Shown: piece by piece, positions 36,787 through 43,833 of the stretch
How the letters are laid out: each line of letters begins with the position of its first letter
Position numbering within the stretch: the first letter of the stretch is position 1
Assembly (NCBI RefSeq): GCF_019430905.1
Contig: NZ_JAHYCA010000004.1
Location: forward strand, 1-64,000
Source: Billgrantia antri
GTDB lineage: Bacteria; Pseudomonadota; Gammaproteobacteria; Pseudomonadales; Halomonadaceae
DNA: 64,000 nucleotides
Direction of reading: 5' to 3'
The notes under the pieces: generated by a model
What the model saw: only the letters and a program-made list of their open reading frames with translations
What the model was told of the DNA's origin: nothing
Databases searched by the model: none
Translations under genes and position numbers: made by a program

Positions 36787-37144
36787 CTGTTCGCCACCAG
36801 GCAACCTGGCGGATACCGTGATCGTCTTGCCGCAGGCAGTGCGCGTTGTCGACCGCCTCGCTTGCCGCTCTCATCGAGAGCGACTATCTTCGAGGTCAAA
36901 ATGAGGTGTACTTAATTTCCGCAAGGAGAGCGGCATATTCAAGTTTCTGGCAAGTACCGTCGGTATCATTTTCCTCATCGGGCTCGCCGTGGTCATCGGC
37001 TTGTTGATGCTCATCTTCTGATCGCCACTCGTTGCCTGGGCAGCCCCGCTGCTCAAGGCTCGATACGTACTGCTGCATCGCAAGACACGGTCGCCTTTCG
37101 CTAGTATGTCAGTATGCCGGCAACGACGATGAGTGGAGCTTGCG
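36787..37144. other. 358-base region holding only a tiny membrane-peptide frame
   Basis: Apart from the 28-residue frame at 36935-37021, no coding signal is visible. The first part follows the antiporter stop; the last part contains the ribosome-binding site for the small membrane protein at 37145. Confidence 0.6.
36935..37021 (+). CDS. putative 28-residue single-span membrane peptide with an ATA at the start position
   Basis: The frame reads 'IFKFLASTVGIIFLIGLAVV' and then 'IGLLMLIF' before TGA: a short basic N-terminus followed by one full hydrophobic span. AAGGAG lies at 36923-36928, exactly six bases before the ATA codon, with no ATG, GTG or TTG in frame near it. Either ATA is used as a rare start or the gene has lost its start codon by a single G-to-A change. 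Function unknown. Confidence 0.45.
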   Translation: MFKFLASTVGIIFLIGLAVVIGLLMLIF

Positions 37145-37405
37145 ATGTTGTTAACACCTCGACAGTGGCTCGTTCTACTGGCGGGTCATGTCATCGGCAC
37201 ATTTCTCTTCGTGATACTGGGCTGGCCGCCCGATGCCAACCACGACCTCTTCCTGGCTTTTGGAGGCATGCTGGTACCGACTCTGTTGGCCTTCGTTGGC
37301 GCGTTACTGGGGCGCATACATAGCCGGCAAGGCGCAAGCATCGGGATGATCGTCGGCTATGTGCTCTTCTTCGCCCCGGCCAGCGTGATGATGCTGGGCA
37401 ACTGA
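37145..37405 (+). CDS. small three-span membrane protein, function unknown
   Basis: 86 residues with three hydrophobic segments: about 9-24 ('WLVLLAGHVIGTFLFVILGW'), 35-57 and 65-83 ('GMIVGYVLFFAPASVMML'). Start ATG 37145 has GGAG at 37135-37138. No recognised domain. It sits between the cvrA-type antiporter and nhaD, both cation exchangers, but on its own transcript side; no function is proposed. Confidence 0.7.
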   Translation: MLLTPRQWLVLLAGHVIGTFLFVILGWPPDANHDLFLAFGGMLVPTLLAFVGALLGRIHSRQGASIGMIVGYVLFFAPASVMMLGN

Positions 37406-37419
37406 GCCGGAAACAACGA

Positions 37420-37439
37420 CGCCCGGCCGAAGCCGGGCG
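37420..37439. terminator. hairpin between the small membrane gene and nhaD
   Basis: CGCCCGGC-CGAA-GCCGGGCG, a perfect eight-pair stem with a tetraloop, lies between two convergent stops. There is no T-run. Confidence 0.6.
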
Positions 37440-37466
37440 CATGGGTTGTGATGAGCAGTCGGTTAT

Positions 37467-38951
37467 TCAGCCGTGGATGGCGAAACTGCCTGCATTTAGC
37501 CAGAGATGGGCAGCGACACTGGCAGCGTAGCCCAGCGCAATGACCGGCGCCCAACGCAGGTGTCCCAGGAAGGTGTAATTGCCGCGCGCCTGACCCATCA
37601 GTGCCACACCGGCAGCGGAACCGATCGACAGCAGGCTGCCGCCGACCCCAGCGGTCAGGGTAATCAGCAGCCAATGACCGTGAGACATTTCAGGCTCCAT
37701 GGTCAACACCGCGAACATCACCGGGATGTTATCGATCACGGCGGAAACCACTCCCAGTACGATGTTGGCCCAAGTGGCATCCCAGCCGCTGTAAAGCACC
37801 TCGGAAAGCAGACCGAGGTACCCCAAGAAGCCCAGGCCGCCCACCGACAGGACCACGCCGTAGAAGAAGAGCAGGGTATCCCACTCGGCGCGAGCCACGC
37901 GATTGAAGACGTCGAACGGCACCACACTGCCCAGTTGACGCAACTTGCGCTCGTCACCGCGCTGCGTATAGCGGATGCGCTTTTTCTCGAGCGAGCGGGG
38001 CAAGGTCATACGCAGGAAGTAACCGAAGAACTGCAGGTAGCCCAGGCCGGTCATCATGCCCAGTACCGGTGGCAAGTGCAGCAGGGTATGACAGGCCACC
38101 GCCGTCGCCACGGTGAAAAGAAAAAGCGCAATGATGCGACGCGCGCCCCGCTTGAGCCAGACGTCCTCGTAGACTTCTTCCGGCTTGCGGTTGTTGATGA
38201 AGAAGCTCATCACCACGGCCGGAATGAGGAAATTGACCAGTGACGGCACCAACAGATCAAAGAATTCGTAGAACTGCACGATACCCGCCTGCCAGACCAT
38301 CAGCGTGGTGATGTCGCCAAAGGGGCTGAAGGCACCGCCAGCGTTGGCCGCTACTACGATATTGATGCAACAGAGGTTGATGAAGCGCTTGTCGCCCTCG
38401 GCCACTTTCGTGACCACCGCACACATCAGCATGGCCGTGGTCAGGTTATCGGCAATCGGGGAAATCACGAAGGCCAGGCCGCCGGTCAGCCAGAACAGTT
38501 GCTTGTAGCTGAACCCTTTGCGAGTCATCCAGGAGCGCAGCGCATCGAACACGCGACGCTCGTCCATGGCGTTGATGTAGGTCATCGCCACCAGCAGGAA
38601 CAGCATCAGTTCGGTGAACTCGAGCAACACCTCGCGGAACGCATGTTCGGCCTCGTTGGGCATGCCAGACTGTACATAGACCCAGCCGATCATGCCCCAG
38701 ATCAGTCCCGCCGCCACGAGCACCGGCTTGGACTTGCGCATGTGAATCTTCTCTTCGGCCATTACCAGCGCATAGGCAAGGACGAAGATAATGACCGCGG
38801 CAAAGCCTACCGCCGAACCGGTCAACGGCATGCTGCCGGTGACCGCCAAAGCGGCAGGACTGAACAGCAGGATGGCAAAAGCCAGCAATAGGATGCTCGG
38901 CCAACGGAATAAATTCCGTAGCCTGGTTTGTTTACAGCAACCAGTTGGCAT
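37467..38951 (-). CDS. nhaD: Na+/H+ antiporter NhaD
   Basis: 494 residues, about twelve membrane segments after a signal-like first one ('ILLLAFAILLFSPAALAV'). 'FVISPIADNLTTAMLMCAVV', 'NIVVAANAGGAFSPFGDITT' and 'SIGSAAGVALMGQARGNYTF' are conserved in NhaD, an antiporter typical of halophilic and alkaliphilic proteobacteria. It expels Na+ (or Li+) at alkaline pH. ATG 38951 has AGGA about nine bases upstream. Confidence 0.95.
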   Translation of the reverse strand: MPTGCCKQTRLRNLFRWPSILLLAFAILLFSPAALAVTGSMPLTGSAVGFAAVIIFVLAYALVMAEEKIHMRKSKPVLVAAGLIWGMIGWVYVQSGMPNEAEHAFREVLLEFTELMLFLLVAMTYINAMDERRVFDALRSWMTRKGFSYKQLFWLTGGLAFVISPIADNLTTAMLMCAVVTKVAEGDKRFINLCCINIVVAANAGGAFSPFGDITTLMVWQAGIVQFYEFFDLLVPSLVNFLIPAVVMSFFINNRKPEEVYEDVWLKRGARRIIALFLFTVATAVACHTLLHLPPVLGMMTGLGYLQFFGYFLRMTLPRSLEKKRIRYTQRGDERKLRQLGSVVPFDVFNRVARAEWDTLLFFYGVVLSVGGLGFLGYLGLLSEVLYSGWDATWANIVLGVVSAVIDNIPVMFAVLTMEPEMSHGHWLLITLTAGVGGSLLSIGSAAGVALMGQARGNYTFLGHLRWAPVIALGYAASVAAHLWLNAGSFAIHG

Positions 38952-39016
38952 GGGTGGTGTTCCTGTTGGTTAATTTTCAGGGAGAGGTGAAGAAAGCGCC
39001 TGAATTTTACCATGCC

Positions 39017-39033
39017 CTGTTGCGGTGCAACAG
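39017..39033. promoter_or_regulatory. perfect inverted repeat in the nhaD promoter region
   Basis: CTGTTGC-GGT-GCAACAG. On the minus strand it overlaps a possible -35 (TTGCAC) with TAAAAT 15 bases further on. Position suggests an operator controlling nhaD; the regulator is unknown. Confidence 0.45.
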
Positions 39034-39081
39034 TTATCCGGAAGGAGTAGAGGCGACTGGGAGGTAGACATTAGTCAATAA

Positions 39082-39107
39082 AAAACCCCTGACATCGCAG
39101 GGGTTTT
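39082..39107 (-). terminator. strong rho-independent terminator, probably the original tRNA-Ser terminator
   Basis: AAAACCCCTG / CAGGGGTTTT, ten perfect pairs with a six-base loop. On the minus strand a T-run follows. It lies 11 bases beyond the left att repeat, which is a copy of the tRNA-Ser 3' end, so before island insertion it would directly follow the tRNA. Confidence 0.9.
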
Positions 39108-39118
39108 CAGAATAAAGA

Positions 39119-39136
39119 GTGGCGGAGGGACAGGGA
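39119..39136. repeat. left attachment site (attL core)
   Basis: 18-base perfect copy of 44891-44908, equal to the last part of the tRNA-Ser gene including the encoded CCA. The match ends sharply on both sides (39118 and 39137 differ). Confidence 0.9.
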
Positions 39137-39199
39137 CAATCCGCCCACTGCCCCCAAGCGATTGTTTTCTCTTCACTTCAGTAGCTTACGCGCTCGCCA

Positions 39200-39220
39200 T
39201 GTGGTAAATAGGTGTGGTAA
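39200..39220 (+). repeat. pair of TGTGGTAA repeats, left integrase arm sites
   Basis: TGTGGTAA at 39200-39207 and 39213-39220, 13 bases apart, 63 bases inside the left att core and just upstream of the integrase. The same pair with the same spacing occurs near the right end. This is the pattern expected of arm-type integrase or excisionase sites. Confidence 0.7.
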
Positions 39221-39241
39221 GCAGACCATCTGAGTCATACC

Positions 39242-40525
39242 ATGAGCCACCTTGAAAAACGTGCCAATCGCTGGTACGCAGTCCTGACCATTCCAGAGGA
39301 TGTCCGCCACCAGTTCGGCGGTAAGCTCCGCTTCGTGAAAAGCACCGGCACGACTGACAAGCGGGCCGCTCAGGTCAGAGCCTTTGCGCTGGTAGCCGAG
39401 TGGAAGGCTGAGATCGAGAGCGCACGGGGAAATGTAGAACCCAACTCAATCCTTGAGCTGGCCTCAGCCGTCCGTGCAGAGCTGGACCTCTTCAAACGTC
39501 GCGGCGACAGCGAGCAGCATGAGGCCGTTTCCTTTGCCGTTTCCTCAATGGCTGAGAAGCTTGCAGACCAAGGAAGGGCTACAGAGGCTCATCGCCTGAC
39601 ACATGTGGCGTTTGGTGCGGAGACGCTCATCAAGCCTGAGCTGGAGGAATGGAAGAGCAGTCTCCACCTCAAGGAGAAGACTACCGAGCAGATGGAGAAG
39701 GACGCCAACCTGATGGCCGAGTTCTTCGAGGTGGTCGAAGCAGTCACGCCTGAGAAGGTCAGGGCTTGGGCCAAACTGCTCATGGAGGCGAAGGAGGAAG
39801 GCGGGTACGGCTATGGCACATCATCGGTGAAGCGCACCTTTACAGCGTCTCGTAGCGTCTGGAGACACCTTCAGGAGAGAGGGCTGGCACCTGCTGAGTC
39901 CGAGCCTTTCAAGCTACCTTCTTTCGTACAGCGACAGAACAAGAGCGGTAGCGTCAGCAAGCGTTCCAACCGGAGCTGGCACCCGTTCAAGCCCGCTGAG
40001 GTCGTCATGTTCTATAGTGAAGCTCTAGCTAATGGTGATACAAAACTTGCTGACCTGATCAAGCTGGGCATGTACACAGGAGCGAGGATCGAGGAACTTT
40101 GTTCACTGGAGGTGGAAGAGTGCTCAACTGCTTCTTTGATGATCAATGATAGCAAAACTCCTTCTGGAATCAGGGAGGTGCCCGTCCATCCTGAGATTAC
40201 TGGTTTGGTTGGGGAGTTGCTCGCCTCTTCATCCGATGGTTACTTACTTTCAGGGCTAACCTTCAACAAGTATGGTGACCGCTCTAACGCTATAGGCAAG
40301 AGATTCGGACGGATGAAAACCAAGCATGGCTTCGGCCCCCTGCATGTCTTTCACTCGATAAGAAAAACTGTGGTCACTTTGCTGGAAGATGCCGGTGTCT
40401 CTGAGAACATGGCGGCTGACATCGTTGGGCACGAAAAGCCACGAATTACCTATGGGCTGTACTCAGGTGGTCACTCTCTGCGAAGTAAGATGGAAGCCAT
40501 CAAGCTCCTGCAATATCCAAAATAG
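39242..40525 (+). CDS. tyrosine site-specific integrase
   Basis: 427 residues. N-terminal SAM-like DNA-binding part ('MSHLEKRANRWYAVLTIPED' and 'GTTDKRAAQVRAFALVAEWK'), then a catalytic domain with all expected residues: Arg in 'GMYTGARIEELCSL', Lys in 'NDSKTPSGIREVPVH', His and Arg in 'FHSIRKTVVTLL', His in 'IVGHEKPRITYG', and Tyr in 'LYSGGHSLRSKM'. It should integrate and excise the island at tRNA-Ser. ATG lies 105 bases from attL, preceded by repeats that may autoregulate it. Confidence 0.95.
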   Translation: MSHLEKRANRWYAVLTIPEDVRHQFGGKLRFVKSTGTTDKRAAQVRAFALVAEWKAEIESARGNVEPNSILELASAVRAELDLFKRRGDSEQHEAVSFAVSSMAEKLADQGRATEAHRLTHVAFGAETLIKPELEEWKSSLHLKEKTTEQMEKDANLMAEFFEVVEAVTPEKVRAWAKLLMEAKEEGGYGYGTSSVKRTFTASRSVWRHLQERGLAPAESEPFKLPSFVQRQNKSGSVSKRSNRSWHPFKPAEVVMFYSEALANGDTKLADLIKLGMYTGARIEELCSLEVEECSTASLMINDSKTPSGIREVPVHPEITGLVGELLASSSDGYLLSGLTFNKYGDRSNAIGKRFGRMKTKHGFGPLHVFHSIRKTVVTLLEDAGVSENMAADIVGHEKPRITYGLYSGGHSLRSKMEAIKLLQYPK

Positions 40526-40535
40526 GAATAATGCC

Positions 40536-40760
40536 TTGAACCATACCCCCTTTCTCTGCCTCTATGATGGTCGAAAATCCCAGCGAATCGTTGGCTTCCT
40601 CCTCTACGTCGTCACGATGCTTGGAATTCTTGGCTACGCCTTGGGAACGCTGCCTTTGCCAATCTGGCTGATTCTGGCTCCATCGGTGTTCTGGTCTGTT
40701 TGGTATGTCGGCTCAATACTGGTCCGAATTATCGGATGGTTCACCCGCCGCGCTCGGTGA
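40536..40760 (+). CDS. small two-span membrane protein behind the integrase
   Basis: 74 residues from a TTG start with AGGA about ten bases upstream; 11 bases after the integrase stop. Two hydrophobic segments: 'IVGFLLYVVTMLGILGYALG' and 'PIWLILAPSVFWSVWYVGSI', then 'LVRIIGWFTRRAR', a basic cytoplasmic tail. No known family recognised. In phage-like elements such genes can act in exclusion or lysis, but nothing here proves either. Confidence 0.55.
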   Translation: MNHTPFLCLYDGRKSQRIVGFLLYVVTMLGILGYALGTLPLPIWLILAPSVFWSVWYVGSILVRIIGWFTRRAR

Positions 40761-40785
40761 AAGTTGCTTCTCTCTCGTTATCCAC

Positions 40786-40811
40786 GACCCCTGGCCCACC
40801 GGCTGGGGGTC
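40786..40811 (+). terminator. hairpin between small membrane gene and KilA-N gene
   Basis: GACCCCTGGCC pairs with GGCTGGGGGTC (two wobble pairs) around a four-base loop, followed by TTGCTTTC. It could terminate the integrase transcript or attenuate the next gene. Confidence 0.5.
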
Positions 40812-40849
40812 TTGCTTTCAAGCACCCCGACAACTGGGAGAGAAACGAC

Positions 40850-41404
40850 ATGACTAACCAGCTGATCATCGCCGAGACCACCATCAAGACTGACGCTGAC
40901 GGACGCTACTGCCTGAACGACCTGCACCGGGCTGCCGGTGGAGAGAGCCGCCACCAGCCAGCCTTCTTCATGAAGCGTCCCGAGACCGTCGAGCTGCTGG
41001 CCGAGCTTAATTCTTCCGCACAGCAGATTTCCCCGGTTGAATCCAAGCGAGGCCGCAGCGGTGGCACCTTCGTCTGCAAGCAACTCGTCTACACCTACGC
41101 CATGTGGGTCAGCGCCAAGTTCCACATGAAGGTCGTGGAGTTCTTCGACCGGGGGCAGACCCAGGGCATCGCCGTTGCTGATCATGCAGCTGCCGATCTG
41201 CTGACCAACCCGCTGGCCTACTTCGAGAAGGTGCTGGCCCAGGCCAAGCAGATTCAGGCCGAGCGTGACCTCGCAGTCCAGCAGAAGGACGCTCTCGCCA
41301 AGATCACTACCCAACACCGCTCTCTGTATAGTCCAGGACATGAAGCCAGCAAGATAGCAGCAAGATCGGCGACGTTCGATTACCGCACAGTTATGGAGAG
41401 GTAA
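40850..41404 (+). CDS. KilA-N domain protein
   Basis: 184 residues. KilA-N DNA-binding domain over about residues 1-100: 'TDADGRYCLNDLHRAAGGES', 'RHQPAFFMKRPETVELLAEL', 'GTFVCKQLVYTYAMWVSAKF' and 'HMKVVEFFDRGQ'. A coiled coil follows ('VLAQAKQIQAERDLAVQQKD'), then a short tail where phage relatives usually carry a longer antirepressor domain, so this may be truncated. Such proteins control lysogeny or induction in phages. ATG 40850 follows GGGAG. Start-to-stop frame is clean. Confidence 0.85.
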   Translation: MTNQLIIAETTIKTDADGRYCLNDLHRAAGGESRHQPAFFMKRPETVELLAELNSSAQQISPVESKRGRSGGTFVCKQLVYTYAMWVSAKFHMKVVEFFDRGQTQGIAVADHAAADLLTNPLAYFEKVLAQAKQIQAERDLAVQQKDALAKITTQHRSLYSPGHEASKIAARSATFDYRTVMER

Positions 41405-41412
41405 TCCTCTCT

Positions 41413-41641
41413 AGGGAACAGACTCAGGCTCGCTCATGTGATGGCTTCGAGTTCCCCTGACATACGCTGCTTTGAGCTTCAGGCCGAAGCCGATGACCGC
41501 TCCTTTCATGGTGGCAGGTGGACGGACAGGAACCTGACAATGCTGGCTGGGAGGTGATGGCACCCAGTTGAGGCATGGCTACCTGTGATTCACAGGGTGA
41601 CAGCGGATGGCAGGGAACAGATCTAGGCTGCTATGTGATGG
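41413..41641 (+). repeat. imperfect direct repeat pair
   Basis: 41413-41444 and 41612-41641 share AGGGAACAGA, AGGCT and ATGTGATGG with small gaps, about 199 bases apart. They may be protein-binding sites or a remnant of duplication. Confidence 0.55.
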
Positions 41642-41950
41642 ATACCCCCATCTTATAGAGGTCTCTGGGAGTTCTCTGACTACCATCACCACCATTGTTT
41701 ATCCCAACAAGGTTCTCTCCTCTGGGGAATCATCAAGGGATCTTGAGGATCCACTTCAGCAACAACTACGCATGTTCTCCTCAAGGCATTCTTGATGACA
41801 GCACCTGACAAGGATGGGATGGATGGTAACGGTGGTGATCGTATCCCCTGAGCCTCCCTTCGCTTGATGTCAGCCATGACCATGGATTTGTGTCAGCTCC
41901 ACCACTGGCTTTCCCCGAGCCACTCCCCAAGTAAACCCCAGTGACATTCT

Positions 41951-42037
41951 CGAAGGCGATAGACAGGCAGCGGCGTGTGTCCGCTCGCTGGGTCCGTTGC
42001 CTGTGGGGACTGTCGCCTTCGACAATGACGGACACAC
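41951..42037 (+). ncRNA. large hairpin with predicted pseudoknot ending at the RNase HI start codon
   Basis: Left arm 41951-41973 pairs with right arm 41994-42021 as 12 pairs, a five-base bulge (42005-42009), then 11 pairs. In the 20-base loop, GTGTGTCCG (41975-41983) is perfectly complementary to CGGACACAC (42029-42037), which is directly followed by the ATG at 42038. This gives an H-type pseudoknot that would cover the GGA ribosome-binding element. Likely a translational control element; it could also be an independent RNA. Confidence 0.65.
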
Positions 42038-42508
42038 ATGAAACGAACCATTCTCATCTTCACCGATGGCGCTTGCAGCAACAACGGACGGACCAACGCG
42101 TCTGGCGGCTGGGCTGCCATTCTGGTGAACCCTGAAGGCGAACGCCTGAAGATCGCCGGAAAGCTGACCGGTGACGAGATCACCAACAACCGAGCTGAGC
42201 TGACCGCTGTCATTGAAGGCCTGTCCGCTCTCAAGCGTCCCGCCGATGTGGTACTGACCACTGACAGCAAGTACGTAGCGGACGGAGCTGGAGCCTGGCT
42301 GGAGGGCTGGAAGCGGAACGGCTGGAAGACTGCCGCAAAGAAGCCCGTCAAGAATGTCGACCTCTGGCAGCGCCTCGATGCTCTGCTTCAGGTCCACACC
42401 GTACGCTTCATCTGGGTGAAAGGGCACAACGGACACCCTGAGAACGAACTGGCCGACACCCTCGCCCAAGCTGCCTGTTTCGGGAACGAGGTCAGGGCGT
42501 ACGGCTGA
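42038..42508 (+). CDS. ribonuclease HI, island-borne second copy
   Basis: 156 residues. Active-site set complete: Asp10 ('[13 protein letters not shown]'), Glu54 ('[14 protein letters not shown]'), Asp76 ('[12 protein letters not shown]'), His130 ('[12 protein letters not shown]'), Asp140 ('ELADTLAQA'). The basic-protrusion region '[19 protein letters not shown]' is also kept. It should cut RNA in RNA-DNA hybrids. It is clearly diverged from the chromosomal rnhA at 25762, so acquired with the island rather than a recent duplicate. The role on the island is unknown. Confidence 0.93.
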   Translation: MKRTILIFTDGACSNNGRTNASGGWAAILVNPEGERLKIAGKLTGDEITNNRAELTAVIEGLSALKRPADVVLTTDSKYVADGAGAWLEGWKRNGWKTAAKKPVKNVDLWQRLDALLQVHTVRFIWVKGHNGHPENELADTLAQAACFGNEVRAYG

Positions 42509-42822
42509 TTCGCTTCAGGCAGCCGAGGGGGATTTTTGTAGCGCAGATTTTCGAGCCGACAGTAAAGGGGTTCGCTACACCTGTATCTCCCCGCTACCCC
42601 CGGTCTGCGCTTCTCCTAGGGTAGACCCTCCCCCCCTTCATCCTTTCCCTCGCAGCCCATGCGAGAGGAAGAGCAGCGTCCAGGAGATTCACTCGATGGA
42701 AGAACACAGGACGTGGCCATGGGTAGGCAACAGCTCCTACCGCAAGCCCATCCTACCTGAGGTCCGCAAGCCCCGGCTTCTCAGGACTCAACACACCGCC
42801 ACAAAGGCAGCGGAGATCAGCC

Positions 42823-42972
42823 ATGCAACTTCAGGCTGTCCCGAGCGCCAGCATCAAGAAGCCCCAGCTTATCGCATGTCCCTTCAGGAGGCGCTGTATC
42901 GGCCACACGAGCCTTACATGGCATGGAACGGACTTGGGTAGGCATTCCCCTTACCCTTTTCTGTGGCGTTAG
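42823..42972 (+). CDS. possible 49-residue protein, unproven
   Basis: ATG 42823 with GGAG eight bases upstream. It reads 'MQLQAVPSASIKKPQLIACP', then a basic stretch 'FRRRCIGHTS'. No family recognised. It overlaps another open frame (42696-42941) in a different phase, and at most one is likely real. Confidence 0.25.
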   Translation: MQLQAVPSASIKKPQLIACPFRRRCIGHTSLTWHGTDLGRHSPYPFLWR

Positions 42973-43001
42973 GAGGAGGAGGACTGGGGACGCCTCCACG
43001 A

Positions 43002-43029
43002 TGGCTCATAAGGTGTACCCTGTGAGCCA
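43002..43029. promoter_or_regulatory. 28-base dyad, candidate resolvase recombination site
   Basis: TGGCTCA (43002-43008) and TGAGCCA (43023-43029) are the ends of a 28-base, nearly symmetric sequence with an alternating centre GTGTAC. Length and symmetry match a serine-resolvase crossover site (site I of res). It lies 108 bases upstream of the resolvase start. Confidence 0.55.
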
Positions 43030-43076
43030 AGCGAGACGAAGGCTCTTCACCATGGATCAAAGCTGTTGCTTTTCAC

Positions 43077-43116
43077 TGAGCCACCTTGTAGATTGTGAGC
43101 CATGCCTTATGAGCCA
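43077..43116 (+). repeat. three direct TGAGCCA repeats upstream of the resolvase
   Basis: Copies at 43077-43083, 43096-43102 and 43110-43116, spaced 19 and 14 bases. They share the half-site of the 28-base dyad. CCTTATGAGCCA (43105-43116) is the exact inverted copy of 43002-43013. They may be accessory binding sites that also repress the resolvase. Confidence 0.55.
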
Positions 43117-43136
43117 CAAGCAGGGAGAAGCCAGCC

Positions 43137-43751
43137 ATGTCCGCTACCATCGCCTATGTCCGTGTCAGCACCGATGACCAGACCACCAACGCCCAGCGCC
43201 ACGCCATCGAGAGCCGCTATAAGGTAGCCCGCTGGTTCAGCGATGAGGCGACATCAGGAGCGATCAAGGCCAAGGACAGGGCAGGATTCAGCCAGCTCCT
43301 GAGCTACGTAAGGGAAGGTGATACGGTGGTGGTCTATGCCATCGACCGTCTTGGAAGGAATACCATCGATGTGCTGGAGACGGTCGAGGCACTCAAAGCT
43401 AAGGGAGTGGCTGTGCTTTCGATCCGTGAAGGCTTCGACCTCTCGACTCCCATGGGCAAGATGATGCTGACCATGCTGGCGGGACTCGCTGAGCTGGAAC
43501 GGTCGAACATCAAGGAGCGGCAACTGGCAGGACTGGAGAAAGCCAGAGCGGAGGGAAAGAACCTTGGTCGGGAAAAGGTCATCGATGATGGTGCCGTGGT
43601 GCAGTGGCGTCAGGAGAACAGCGCCAGCATCAAGGCTACAGCTGACCATTTCGGCATTTCCGCTGCGTCTGTAAAGCGAGCCTGTCGGGCTATCAAGATC
43701 GGAGCGCAGCAAGCATCCTTGCACAGCCGTAAAAGTTGCGCCAATGAATAG
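43137..43751 (+). CDS. serine resolvase/invertase
   Basis: 204 residues. Catalytic Ser11 in 'IAYVRVSTDDQTTNAQRHAI', Arg pair in 'VVYAIDRLGRNTIDVLETV', long E-helix 'GKMMLTMLAGLAELERSNIK' and 'ERQLAGLEKARAEGK', and a C-terminal helix-turn-helix 'IKATADHFGISAASVKRACR'. Small resolvases act at sites near their own gene, as seen upstream here. It may resolve dimers or invert a segment. ATG 43137 follows GGGAG. Confidence 0.93.
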   Translation: MSATIAYVRVSTDDQTTNAQRHAIESRYKVARWFSDEATSGAIKAKDRAGFSQLLSYVREGDTVVVYAIDRLGRNTIDVLETVEALKAKGVAVLSIREGFDLSTPMGKMMLTMLAGLAELERSNIKERQLAGLEKARAEGKNLGREKVIDDGAVVQWRQENSASIKATADHFGISAASVKRACRAIKIGAQQASLHSRKSCANE

Positions 43752-43833
43752 TAACTAATTGAAAAGTATTGCTTTTCTAGTGTGAGCGAGCGTGGTAAAA
43801 AGCAGTCTCTCTCACGCAACCGGGAACACCACG

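Larger units (their letters stand above)
41405..42037. other. 633-base non-coding island region
   Basis: No open frame here has both a good start and a protein-like composition; the best candidate (41607-41795) is short and unconvincing. It contains an imperfect direct repeat and ends in a large predicted RNA structure before the RNase HI gene. It may hold regulatory RNA, an origin, or decayed sequence. Confidence 0.6.
42509..43136. other. 628-base island region with inverted repeats and doubtful small frames
   Basis: Near the start, TGTAGCG (42537-42543) is complementary to CGCTACA (42573-42579), and GCGCAGA (42541-42547) to TCTGCGC (42604-42610). CTCGCA/TGCGAG (42649-42665) forms another hairpin. 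Small frames at 42696-42941 (preceded by AGGAG) and 42823-42972 overlap each other and are unproven. The right end carries the TGAGCCA repeats upstream of the resolvase. Confidence 0.55.

Noticed and set aside
41607..41795. 62-codon frame in the island gap.
   Set aside because: No ribosome-binding site, odd composition, and it begins within one copy of the direct repeat.
41951..42508. Retron-like idea: structured RNA beside an RNase H gene.
   Set aside because: No reverse transcriptase gene exists in the island, and the RNase HI is complete on its own. The structure is better read as a leader.
42696..42941. 81-codon frame with AGGAG before its ATG.
   Set aside because: Composition is not protein-like, and it overlaps another small frame; not listed as a gene, though translation cannot be excluded.
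43002..43177. Small open frame starting ATG 43002 and running into the resolvase gene.
   Set aside because: No ribosome-binding site of useful spacing, overlaps the dyad and repeats, and ends inside the resolvase in another phase.
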